Source of the DNA: Beta vulgaris subsp. vulgaris
Lineage: Eukaryota; Streptophyta; Magnoliopsida; Caryophyllales; Amaranthaceae
Reading direction: 5' to 3'
Assembly: GCF_026745355.1 (NCBI RefSeq)
Contig: NC_079207.1
Span: 38,901,880-38,965,879 of the forward strand
DNA length: 64,000 nucleotides
The notes beneath the pieces were generated by a model, which worked only from the letters and a program-made list of their open reading frames with translations, searched no databases and was not told the origin of the DNA. Numbering within the stretch: position 1 is the first letter of the stretch; every line of letters starts with the position of its first letter. Below, in pieces: positions 45,684 through 55,383 of the stretch. Made by a program: the position numbers and the translations under genes.

Positions 45684-46255
45684 CAGCCTCAACGGAAATA
45701 TCTTATGTAAGGGGTGGACCCTGATGCTGAATGTTGCAGAGCTGCGGCCTTATTTGCTTCTAGATACTCCCTAGCATCTATTTCCATTTTGTGACCACTA
45801 GGAGGTAACTTGTCTCCAGTTCGGACCACCAACTTAATGTTCATCTTCCTTCGCTGCTCACTATTTGCCGGCTGCTTTCCTTTGGACACCCGTTTAGACA
45901 CTTCCGGACGAGGAGGCCTACTTGGTGTTGGCCGACCCTCCTAGGAATGTCCCTTTTTTGATTTACAATAGTCGCATCTGGATTTACCTAAAAAAAAACA
46001 TGCTATTCTTGATATGCTCCAGAACAACAACAACCATCTTAGTCTGAAAATCATCAAGACGTTCTCTAGATGGGCAGCTGTCACTGGACACTCAAGATTT
46101 TCCTGGAGGACATGCTCTCTGCTTCGTCCAGAGAGATTGACAATGGTCGGGGGCCTATCTCTTCCTCTTGGCGGCCTTTCATCATCCACCGTATCTTCTA
46201 CTTGAATTTGAAAACACCTGTTTCTAGCAACGTTAGATGAGTGACAACCAGTCAT
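45684..46255 (-). pseudogene. Tat-1 gag, N-terminal part
   Basis: A frame from ATG 46255 (MTGCHSSNVARNRC) contains VDDERPPRGRDRPPTIVNLS and a hydrophobic stretch, ending at a stop at 45941. A second frame, 45901-45689, reads KRVSKGKQPANSEQRRKMNI and EIDAREYLEANKAAALQ. This charged, Arg/Pro-rich start near the PBS suits the N-terminus of a Tat-type Gag. Athila-B interrupts it at 45683 and the Gag continues at 34391. Low conservation makes the exact start uncertain. Confidence 0.6.
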
Positions 46256-46261
46256 TGTTGC

Positions 46262-46283
46262 ATCTCCCCCACAATCGGCTCCA
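46262..46283 (-). other. Primer binding site of Tat-1 (diverged)
   Basis: TGGAGCCGATTGTGGGGGAG on the minus strand, two bases inside the 5' LTR. It resembles a TGGCGCCGTTGTCGGGGA-type site with several substitutions. Confidence 0.6.
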
Positions 46284-46285
46284 AA

Positions 46286-46908
46286 TGTTACGTAGTTCTT
46301 GACTCGTACAATATTGTTATTCCCACAACAGGTTCTTCAATAGGAGACTTGTGCAATAATATCCTGACCAGAATAACTAGAACTTGAGCTTCGCTTCCAT
46401 ACCTGCAAAAAGGGACCTACTCTGGAGGTTTGAATGGCATTTTCCCCTCCGAAGCTTAAGTCAGGTATCAGGAGTAGTAAAGGGAAACTTTTAGAGAGAG
46501 AATTGTGACAGAGTAATAGTATATTGCTCTAAAAAACGTACCTTTCTCCTGATTTCATGGAATATTTATTGTCTAAGATAATTGCTCTACCCTGAGGTCA
46601 CCCTAATTTGGGAGCACCTGATTGGATAAGCAATGAAATCATAACACATGGCAGACATTCATTGTAGAGTACACATCATCAAACTTTATGCAAATGCCCT
46701 TTTTGGAACTCTGGGCCCAAGTTCAAGACTCTGGGCCCAAATACAAATTAGGCTAGAAAGAGGGGCTCGTACTTCTTCCAATTTGGGAATTGTTCTTCAG
46801 CTATCTTTCTTTTTGCCCCTGTACTTTCTTCAACAGGGAAGGGACGCATGTATGACCCAGATGGATCCATGTGTCCAGGTTAGAGCCGCTGATCTTTAGG
46901 CTACAACA
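46286..46908 (-). repeat. Tat-1 5' LTR
   Basis: The + strand begins TGTTACGTAGTTCTTGACTC and ends GGCTACAACA. It is collinear with 8296-8905. Right-flanking TTTTG (46909-46913) is the degenerate target duplication. Confidence 0.9.
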
Positions 46909-46913
46909 TTTTG

Positions 46914-47186
46914 TTTAGACCTAAGGGCCTAGATGTTACTTCAATGGTTCATCATTGATTTTTATTGAACAATTGAATTTTACACGTAATTTGATACGGT
47001 AGTGGAAGTAAAATCTGAATAGAATTATTTTATGAAAATAAAACTATATAAACATAATATATCTAATAATTTTTTTTTTTAATTATTAAAAGTCATTACC
47101 ATAGTCTCCTAAAGGGATATACTATGTATGATAGATAGGACAATTGATCATAATAAGCAAAGCATTTTATCCTACTACTTAATTTA
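46914..47186. other. AT-rich stretch without a gene
   Basis: AT-rich, with a poly-T run near 47072. No gene was recognised. It would have been contiguous with sequence at 8290 before Tat-1 inserted. Confidence 0.5.
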
Positions 47187-47756
47187 TCAAGTCCTAACAT
47201 GGGCAAAGCTAATGATGATTTGTGGCTCCTCACGTTCGTTCACATCAGGATCATCATCATCCGAATAGTCTTCATATGAAGGCATTGGAAATCCCATCTC
47301 CAGCATGTGTTCTTGCCATAAGAGGCATGTGTACTTATACTTTATGAGCTTTTTGAAGCTTGTGTCATTATCCAACTGGACAACTTAGTATTTCCTCACG
47401 AAGACCCCTATACTGCTCTCAGAGATGCAAGGTCATGATGGAATTATTGTTTTGCAATATTTTCACCCCATGCCTTACAGACCACTAGGAGATTGAGTAA
47501 GTCCTCTTTTCCTAGTTTTGGCCATAAGGAAGTCTATGTCACTTCCTATGCTTGTAGCGCTTGAACCTTTTTCCTCTAATTTTTTTTGTTGGATCTTTGA
47601 ATCCTTTCCAAATCACTTGAAGATATTGGCCCACCATTTCTTAATCTCTTCTTCCTTAAATTCCTCCCTATCCTCCTTGATAATGTCTATGTTGAACCTA
47701 CATCTCCAACATTCTCTAGAGAAATTTGGAGGAGTAGCAACTTGTTGGTTAGCCAA
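47187..47756 (-). pseudogene. Unidentified degraded gene (P2), about 190 codons
   Basis: The frame begins at 47756 where the expected ATG reads TTG, followed by an ANQQVATPPNFSRECWR-like start and an EDREEFKEEEIKKWWANIF segment rich in Glu/Lys/Trp. Stops and a frameshift occupy 47520-47400. The end (47375-47187) reads FKKLIKYKYTCLLWQ and MPSYEDYSDDDDPDVNERE. A TATA box precedes it at 47832-47839. No family recognised. Same orientation as P1 and P3. Confidence 0.45.
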
Positions 47757-47831
47757 TTTTTGAGAGTTTAGGATTTTTGTGGAAAGTAAAGATTTTTTGG
47801 GAGTGAGTTATAATTTAACAATCACATCGTG

Positions 47832-47839
47832 TATTTATA
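47832..47839 (-). promoter_or_regulatory. TATA box before P2
   Basis: TATAAATA on the minus strand, 76 bases before the presumed P2 start. This is a typical spacing for TATA plus a short leader. Confidence 0.45.
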
Positions 47840-48386
47840 ATACGCTATGTTTACTGTTATTCCTATTTTTTAGGGAAAACTAGGCATCACTTGCTATTAT
47901 CATCACGTCATTTGAATAGAGATTTTAATGATTTTAACTCCCAAATTCTAGCCCTTAGTGAGTGAACATGGGTTTATAAAACTTGCCCACTAACTCTTGG
48001 TTTGTATTATTATCCTCTAAAGTTTAATCATTAATGGCATGTGCAAGTGGGATTTGTCATCATTACTATTGGAAGTAATTTTGTACTTAAGATTTAAACG
48101 ATTAATAGTTTTTTAGTATCTCAAGAGACACTTTATGTATAACTTTTCACCATATAAATTGAACATGCATTGTTTGATTTGATTGTTAATTTTTGAACAA
48201 TTCATTTTTAACGTCTAAGTCTTTTAATTGGACTTAAACAAATAAATAATGCAAATAAAGTTATGAACAATAAAATGGGAAAATGTTTATTTTTCATTTC
48301 ATAATAAAAAAAGATTACAACCTAGAGTTTGAATTTTTTTAAAAATTTTCAACTTAATTTATAAACTAACTTCTAAATTTATAGGC
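47840..48386. other. AT-rich spacer between P1 and P2
   Basis: About 550 bases with no gene or clear repeat. Confidence 0.5.
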
Positions 48387-48848
48387 CTAATCTAAATTAT
48401 CCTTAGGAGACCTAGGCTTGAAGGCGTCCAAGTCAGCCTCAGAATCACTGCCTTTGGTGTCCCCTTCGGTAGGGTCGTACTCGCCAGCGGAGGCATAATA
48501 GTTACCTTCCTGGCGGAAGCCTCCATGAACTCTCCTCCTTTGGGAAAGAGGTTTGTCATTTTCTTCCTCCTCTTCCTCGTCGTCTTCATCCTCATATTCA
48601 TCATCACCATCATATCCATCAGAACTTTCTGACGGGGAGGATGAATCTCCTGGAAAAGAAGAGTTTTCTAAGGAGAAAGGATATCCTCTCTCGTCATCTT
48701 CTTCTTCCTCCTCCTCTTCCTCCACTTCTTCCTCTGACTCCTTTGGGATTGCAGGAGGACAGGAAGGAATGCATGGTTGAGGTTGATCAACCTCGTGGGG
48801 GTTGACCTTAATAGTGATGCATGATTTTGTAGAGCGTTGAGGGTCCAT
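48387..48848 (-). CDS. Acidic low-complexity protein of unknown function (P1), 153 codons, intact
   Basis: A complete frame from ATG 48848 to TAA. The N-terminus (MDPQRSTKSCITIKVNPHEV) is followed by Pro/Cys segments, then long Glu/Asp runs (EESEEEVEEEEE-type, residues about 38-52 and 82-98) with Ser-rich stretches between, and DPTEGDTKGSDSEADLDAF near the end. No domain recognised. A TATA box lies at 48951-48958, about 103 bases upstream, with a short GA-rich leader between. The open frame in an otherwise decayed region is notable, but acidic repeats can stay open by composition alone. It is first in a run of same-strand segments P1-P2-(Tat-1)-P3-P4. Confidence 0.45.
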   Translation of the reverse strand: MDPQRSTKSCITIKVNPHEVDQPQPCIPSCPPAIPKESEEEVEEEEEEEEDDERGYPFSLENSSFPGDSSSPSESSDGYDGDDEYEDEDDEEEEEENDKPLSQRRRVHGGFRQEGNYYASAGEYDPTEGDTKGSDSEADLDAFKPRSPKDNLD

Positions 48849-48950
48849 TTGGAGAAGTGTTTTGAGAGAGAAAGTTTAGGGAGATGAGAAGTTTTTTGCG
48901 GTAAATTTTTCAAGAGATGGATATGATATTAGAATCATTACACTATCCCC

Positions 48951-48958
48951 TTTTATAA
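48951..48958 (-). promoter_or_regulatory. TATA box before P1
   Basis: TTATAAAA on the minus strand within CCTTATAAAAGGGG, about 100 bases before the P1 ATG. One of the best core-promoter matches in this region. Confidence 0.5.
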
Positions 48959-49678
48959 GGGATTTTACCATCTTCTGAAAGCTTAGTAAATCAAAAGTTA
49001 CGCCTCTTTGTTTTAATTAAATCGGGCATTAACCATATATTTTCTTTAAAATGGGCTTCCTAGTCATTACACATTTAAATGGGTTTCTTATGACTTACAA
49101 ACCTTTATGTTTTAATTTATTAAAACTTAACATTAACTCTTTTTTTTTGCTCTGCCAAAGAGCCATGCCAAATAAAAGCTCTACATACTTTTGTAATATC
49201 TTGCACGACACTTTTAGGAAGCATAAATACCTGTGCCCAATATTTATGAATGCTTAAAAGAACAGAGTTAATTAGATGCAATCTACCTGCATATGACAGG
49301 TGCATGCTACTCCAAACCCTTAGTCTACAACACATTTTCTCAACTAGAGCACTGCAATCCGTCAGAAACAATGTCTTGGAGCATATGGGAACTCCCAAGT
49401 ACTATGAGAGAATAATCTAGACACATCCTTCACTCTCTGCACCTCAGTATGAAACATGCCAGCTGTATAAAACTCTGACTTATGCTCATTGATGCACAAC
49501 CCAGAAGACATTGAAAACAACTTAAAATCCTGTAACTGGACATAAGTAGAAGAAAACTGACCCCCACTACACAAAATCACATCATCTGCAAACACCAAAT
49601 AGTCAGTTGCAACCCCTGGCATCTTGGATGATACTTAAACCTAGAATGCCCACTAGCTTTCTTTATACACCTGTCATA

Positions 49679-49686
49679 TACTCCAT
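49679..49686. other. Target site duplication of hAT, left copy
   Basis: TACTCCAT, identical to 50631-50638. Confidence 0.95.
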
Positions 49687-50630
49687 CAGGGTCGTCTTGT
49701 ACAATTTAGGGGCCCTGTGCTAAACTAAATTATGGAATCTCAAAAGGTAAAAAAATGTAAAGAAAGCTTGAATCACTATTAGAAATTGAGAAATGAAATT
49801 TTAACCAAGCATGAACTCACTATTAAAAATTGCCCAATAATAAATAAAAAGCAAAAGTTGATAATTTAACAATTCAAAGCCCCAAAAAGAAAAAAAAAAT
49901 AGTAAAAAATTTAACATGATTCCAGGATTATCGAAACAGAAAAACAATTAAATAACAAAAATTTTCGAATTTAGAAATTACCTTCAGCTTCAAGTACAAA
50001 GAGAAGGAACAATTATATTACCACCATCCCAAAATCTCTAGGAAGAAGAACTACACTACAAAATCTTCCTATGACCTCCAGGCACCAAAATCTGCCACAT
50101 TGATTATATTCCCCATATCTGTCAACCTCAACATCTTACCCGTTTCTTTGCCCCTCATGGCCCTATTCTTGAAATGCTAATCCATTCAAAACTTCATCCA
50201 GACCAAAGAGATAAATATGTTTTTATCAACTATCTTAAACCTATCTACATGCCGCTAATGAGGGAAAATGACAGAACGAAGATTTGGAACAATTTAGATG
50301 ATCTTGCTCATGATTAAATAAAATCTGAAAGTCAAAGAGAATTTTAGAAGGAATAGGAACGTTGAATCAAACTCACAAATGGGTTTTTTTTCCTCTTTGG
50401 AAATTGGGGAACAGAGAGTTGTAATGGAAATTGGGAAGATTTAATTAAAGTGGAGGAAACGAGGAGTTGGTATCCGGAAATTGAAATGAAATCTCACGCG
50501 CGAAAAGTGAAAGCATTAATGCAAATTAGTAAATTTTTTTTTTCGGGCAAACAAAAATATAATTGGGCCCTTATATTTTGAAGGGCCCTGTGCAATTGCT
50601 CACCTTGCACAAGGCCTTAGTAGGGCCTGT
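49687..50630. mobile_element. Non-autonomous hAT-type transposon, 944 bp
   Basis: Termini are CAGGGTCGTCTTGT at the left and ACTAAGGCC-type inverse (GTAGGGCCTG) at the right. Both carry GGGCCCTGTGC-like subterminal motifs (49710 and 50583). It is flanked by a perfect 8-bp duplication TACTCCAT, the hAT signature. The interior is AT-rich and has no transposase frame. Removing it rejoins the LINE RT. Confidence 0.93.
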
Positions 50631-51620
50631 ACTCCATGCAAATCACAACACAAGAGGGGGGAAATTGGGTCACCTTGCGTCAACCTCCTCTTTGATTCAA
50701 AGAAGCCATGCAACCCACCATTAATCATCACTAAAAAAACTATGAGTTCTCACACAAGCCATGACTAGTTTAATGAACTTCCTATGAAATATGAAACATT
50801 GCATCACTTCCTCTAAGAAATCCCATTTAATGGTATCATAAGCCTTTTTCATGTCTAATTTCATTATACAACTAGGTTTAACATCCTTTCTACCATAACT
50901 TCTAATAATATCCTAACAGACCATTATGTTATGGGTTATATATCTGTTATGCACAAAGGCCCCCTAATTCCCAACAATTATATCAGGCAAAATATGTCTT
51001 AAACCTTAGTAATACATTTATACAAGACATTACAACATGCAATTGGCCTAAATTCACTCACATTACTTGGACAAGCAACCTTTGGCATAAGAGTGAAGAT
51101 AGTAGTATTCAGTTCTTTTAACAACTTATTGCAGAGATTACCTCATCAAATAATAACAAACCAGCAGTCCTTGTAGAAATGGGCACACATTCCATTAGGA
51201 CTAGGGTCTTTGTCCCCAGTAATAGCAAATAATGCCTCCTTCACTTCCCCCTGTAGAGTAAAGTCTATCTAGGCAGCTAGTATGCTCATTATTAAGTCTT
51301 AGGCCCATCATGATTATCTCTTTCTTTACTTTAACCCTATTCTCCAAAGCAGTTCCTAAAAGGCCTTTGTATAACTCAAGGAAAGCATTACACATTGCAT
51401 CAGCACCCTCAACCCATTCACCCCTTATATTATGAATGGCATATACTGAATTTTGAAGTTTCCTCGCTCTAATCGCTCGATGAAATAATGTAGATTTCCC
51501 ATCACCTTCTTTATACCAAGCAAATTTGGCTTTTTGAGCAAGCAAATACATATACTGCTTATGCTTCTCTTTGTAAGCATTAGCAGCCCCTCCCTCTGCT
51601 TGGCATATACTCAAATCTTC

Positions 51621-52078
51621 TGGGTTATATTCTTCACAGCTTCTTGGTATTCCTGAAGGTAAAGTATAGCCTTCAGGTTAGCACTTTGAATATCAGAAAA
51701 AACCCTCCTGATTTAATCTTTTCAACCTACTCTTAATGCCCTTAATCATCTGCACCACCTTATAGATAGGAGTACCCACAACCACCTCTCTCCAACCTTC
51801 CTCAATTATCTGCTCAAACTATCTAGCTGAACTTTACATAGTGAAGTATTTGAATGGTCTCTTGATGCTCTCATAGGGTGGGTATGCATTTTGGTAAAGG
51901 CTTCCCATGTTCATAACCCTTATTTTTGTCTTAAGGAGACTCACCAGCCCAACATTTTTCATGCCAAGAAACCTCTTGACATACTTCTACTTTGCTTGAC
52001 TGTTGAGTCCTCTTACATTTCCACACAATGATCCTATCAATGTTCCCCTGGGGGTTATCCACCCCCTTCATCCACATG
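51621..52078 (-). pseudogene. LINE inter-ORF region with endonuclease remnants
   Basis: Minus-strand fragments read IIVWKCKRTQQSS (where endonucleases usually begin WN-RGLN) and, shortly after, IEEGWREVVVGTPIYKVVQM and LKRLNQEGFFSDIQSANLK. The central endonuclease is missing, so a deletion joined its start to the pre-RT linker. Confidence 0.6.
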
Positions 52079-52892
52079 TCATGTACCTTTTAACACAGAG
52101 ACAATATCCTCCACCTGCACATTAGCACCATGTGTTTGATTAACAAGCACCTCAAACCCATTTTGGACCTCTGGAGTAGGTGCAACATTTAAGCTCCTTC
52201 TTATTGGTCTTCTAACTTCCTTAAATCCCTCTTCGTCTATAGTTGCATTATTCTCTATCAAGTTAAGGACAGAGGCAGCATTGTCTTTTGCAGGCTCCTT
52301 GGCACCATTCACAGGAACCCTGCCACTCTTTTGCCTCCATATTTGTCTAAGTGGTTTTTGGCACTGCCCTTGGGTATGACCCATTCCTTTGTAAGCAGTG
52401 TAAGAAACAGGTTTCCATTTATATACAACCTCCACAACTTCCTTCTCATCACATTCATTGATGAAATCAATCTGGCCAGGGAAGGCTTGTTCCACTTTCA
52501 CTTCAATCATTATACGAGCATACTGTAGTTTTTATCGTTTAGCCGTAGCTTGATCCGTTTTAACAGGCTTACCCAATTGGCTAGCAATCTTAATCAAACA
52601 TACTTCTCCCCAATAATTGAAATTGAACTTAAGTTGAACCTAGATAGGCAACACTCTAATATCTTCCTTCTCAACATCAGTTCTAGCATCCCAAGTTTTC
52701 AATATCAACTGTTTGTTATCAAAAAAACACTGGGTGACCATTCAAGATTTGATCCCTCGTTTCCACTGTTATAAATCGAATAATATAGATCCCCTTCTTG
52801 ATCAAGGAAACCTTATCCACACCACAATTCGTCCAGATTCTCCTTACAAGCCCCTTCATAACATGAACAGGATGATTTGCTCCCACAACATA
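52079..52892 (-). pseudogene. LINE ORF1, C-terminal part with DUF4283-type domain and zinc knuckle
   Basis: 52510-52079 reads MIEVKVEQAFPGQIDFINE, YKWKPVSYTAYKGMGHTQGQ followed by C, a zinc knuckle with decayed first Cys residues, and a linker ending in a stop. The upstream part to 52892 has fragments GLVRRIWTNCGVDKVSLIKK and GIYIIRFITVETRDQILNG, the DUF4283 pattern of plant LINE ORF1 proteins. CACTA-2 enters at 52893 and the N-terminal part is at 54692-55141. Confidence 0.85.
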
Positions 52893-52910
52893 CACTAGTG
52901 GAAAAAAATA

Positions 52911-53140
52911 GAAGGGTTGCGGTCAAAACAGCCCTAAGGGTTGTGTTTTTAGCCAGCAGCCCTTCACTAAAGGTGAAGGGATGCGTTTTTAAACCGCGGC
53001 CCTTCACATGAAGGATTGCGGTTGAGGCCTAAAAATGTAGCCCTTCCCTATTGGAAGGGCTGCGGTTTTCTGCCTAAAATGCAGACCTTCTTTGTACAAA
53101 GGGTTGCGGTTTTGGCTCAAAACCGCAATCCTTCGACCCA
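52911..53140. repeat. CACTA-2 left hairpin array
   Basis: Repeated GGGTTGCGGT, AAGGGCTGCGGTTTT and their inverses (AAAACCGCAATCCTT, GCAGCCCTTC) in opposing orientation. Confidence 0.82.
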
Positions 53141-54439
53141 TAAAAAAAGTAAAAAATGTTATTTTTTTTTTACAATTTTTTACTCTTAAATGTATCAAGC
53201 AATTTACAACAGGGAAAATCAACAAGAAGTTGAAATTTATATATCTAAAAATGAAAAAAAAATAACGAAAATGAAAAAAAGGAACGAAATGAAAAAAAAG
53301 AACGAAAATAAAAAAATGAACGAAAATGAAAAAAAAAAACGGTGGACGTTTCAGGAGTTGCAATTACTAGCCCATCACTACCCAACATGATGAACTGGTC
53401 TTTGGTAGTTATGCAATGGTGAGATATTTCAGGAGTTGCAATTACTCTATAGCTCTTCATATCGAAGTCTCCAAATGTTGGAGCTATGGCAAGGCATGGG
53501 CCGTCTTCTTCAGGTGACCATACTCGGTGGACGTTTGGTTGATGCTTTAGTGCATACACCAGATCATTACATTTCTTTATCCGTTCATCTTCAGCTACAA
53601 ATTAAATATGATATAAGGAAAAAAGAAAGAAGACTTGATACTTGTTTTACAGTAACTCAATATCAGTACAAACAGGGATTTATGTGTAGAGAAATCTGCT
53701 CACCGGGTAGATCAGGCTTTAAATCCGATGTCAACTGCGTAGCTTGAATTCCATTTTCACCAGGTAGATTGTAATTTTCAGTTAACGAAAATGAAAAAAA
53801 AAGGAACAAAAACGAAAATGAAAATTAAACAAAACTCAAACTCAAACCTAGATCTGAAAAAAAAAACTAAAAAATTACAATCTGCATCCAATAACTCAAA
53901 CACCGTTGTTCGTTTATGGCTAAACTCAAGGAGTTAGTGGCTGGACTGGTGTTTGACATTTGGTGGTATCGTGCGTTGGTGGTTAGCGTCGAGGCCATGG
54001 TTGTAGTGGTTGAAGATGAGCGAAAAAAGGTGGTTGTTGACGACGACAAAGCCGATGGTTGTTAACGAGAGCGAATTGAAGCCGGTGATGTTAGTATGAG
54101 GAACGAGGGTGAGAGAGAAGGTTACAGTGGTGGTTGGTTGTGAGGAACGACGAGACAAGGGCTGAAACGAGGGTGAGAGAGAAGAAGAGGGGGCTGCCAT
54201 CGTGGCTGGTGGAGCGAGCATGGAGGATAGAGGATGAAAGGGATGCGAGAGTCGCTACTTTTAGGGTTAATGAAAGAGGATAGATAGGGAGGAGAAGGGA
54301 GGAGGGTGAGAGAGAAGGAGGATGTGGACGTGAGAGAGGAGAGAGAATGAGGTAGAGGAAACTGCAGTGTGGGAATCCTAGCTAGCCCGCTTAATATGTG
54401 AAGCCCGCGAATTCATTTCAAATTTTGTTTTAAAACAAA

Positions 54440-54675
54440 AGCTCATAAAGGGCTGCGTTTTTCAAAAAATGCAGCCCTATAAGCCATAAAGGGTTGCGTT
54501 TTTTAAAAACACAGCCCTTTATTACTTATAAGGCTGCAGTTTTTAAAAAACCGCAGCCCTTTATTACTTATAGGGCTGTGATTTTTGCACTGACCGTAGC
54601 CCATCGTAAATGAAGGGTTGCGTTTTTCAAAAAACGCAACCCTTGCAGCGCAGCCCTTGCAGCGCAGCCCTTGCA
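54440..54675. repeat. CACTA-2 right hairpin array
   Basis: Five consecutive inverted repeats. The last is perfect: GGGTTGCGTTTTT then AAAAAACGCAACCC at about 54616-54644. The others (54450, 54486, 54530 and 54566) have one to four mismatches. Stems are 10-13 bp. Two direct copies of GCAGCGCAGCCCTT close the array. Confidence 0.88.
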
Positions 54676-54691
54676 TTATTTTCCATTAGTG

Positions 54692-55141
54692 ATAGCAATA
54701 TAGAGCGTAGTTCCAATAATCTAACTCAGACCGAATATCACTTAGTTCAATCTTAATAGGAGTTTTAGCATTATTACAAGGCTCAGAAATAACATTAACC
54801 TCCGACTCAGGAGAAAAGAGAATGGGTAGTGGAGCAATACCTTCAGTACGCACAATCCTCTGGCTCTGATCAAGAGCTTGTTATTCCGCAACCCAGTTAA
54901 TCATCTCAAGCCACTCCGAAAACTGCACCCTAACCTCAGATTGCCTCTATAATTCTCTCAGGGAAGACCAAGGAGACAAAATCTCCTCTTGAATAAGTTT
55001 AGTTTCATCATCAATTTCTAACTCTGCGACACCCATTAAAGTATCCACTTGTTTCATCTTTTGATTCGCATATCCAGAGGTCGGCCCTTCATTCATGATT
55101 GATTTTGGTTTGTCTTAATATGAGCTCTAGAAGTTCTTGCC
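54692..55141 (-). pseudogene. LINE ORF1, N-terminal part
   Basis: Starts at ATG 55141 with MARTSRAHIKTNQNQS, a common LINE ORF1 N-terminus. After an early frame change it reads GYANQKMKQVDTLMGVAELE, FSEWLEMINWV and IKIELSDIRSELDYWN. CACTA-2 interrupts it at 54691. Confidence 0.75.
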
Positions 55142-55200
55142 ATGGCGACCACTAAGCTAGTTAAGGAGAGAGTATATAGAGAGAGAAAGAAAACCCTAAT

Positions 55201-55383
55201 ACAGATGTTTTGTGGATGCTTATTTTAACTTAACTTGGCGCAGTAAAAGATGATCCAAACTAAAATATGACACGCATCTTCCACTGGTTTTAGTTTTTGT
55301 CTTCTTCATTAATATTCCTTTAAGGATTTCAGGAAAACTTAAAATCTTTTAGACCAATTTAATTCCTTTGAAAATTCACACAC
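55201..55383 (+). other. Sequence upstream of the PMD-like gene
   Basis: About 180 bases between the LINE 5' end and the first ATG of the antisense gene. AT-rich and without an evident TATA box. Confidence 0.4.

Larger units (their letters stand above)
49138..51620 (-). pseudogene. LINE ORF2 reverse transcriptase, split by a hAT element
   Basis: 51614-51201 holds the pre-RT segment KAKFAWYKEGDGKSTLFHRA, typical of plant LINEs. 50700-51200 holds decayed RT palm and fingers. After the hAT insertion (49687-50630) the catalytic box FADDVILCSG lies at about 49595, followed by GLCINEHKSEFYTAGM and, in another frame, LSYAGRLHLINSVLLSI. Frames change repeatedly. The 3' part (thumb and Cys-rich domain) is absent. 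Confidence 0.88.
52893..54691. mobile_element. Non-autonomous CACTA element (CACTA-2) inside LINE ORF1
   Basis: The ends are CACTAGTGGAAAAAAA at 52893 and TTTTCCATTAGTG at 54691 (one mismatch), flanked by ATA (52890-52892 and 54692-54694). Subterminal arms carry hairpins built on GGGTTGCGTTTT/AAAACGCAACCC. The core has a pyrimidine-rich leader-like stretch on the minus strand (about 54000-54380). No transposase was seen. Confidence 0.93.
49138..55200 (-). mobile_element. L1-type LINE, carrying a hAT and a CACTA insertion
   Basis: On the minus strand: a leader ending before ATG 55141 (CTCTCTCTATATACTC), ORF1 with nucleic-acid-binding motif, the first codons of an endonuclease, then RT. The left edge is a nine-T run (49140-49148), i.e. 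an A tail on the element strand. It interrupts ORF2 after about the RT, so the copy ends early. Most of the endonuclease is missing. hAT (49687-50630) and CACTA-2 (52893-54691) lie inside. No flanking duplication was found with confidence. Confidence 0.85.

Noticed and set aside
48392..48780. Ser-rich + strand frame and a Met/Arg-rich minus frame over P1
   Set aside because: Shadows of the acidic P1 frame, caused by GAA/GAG and TCC/TCT runs.
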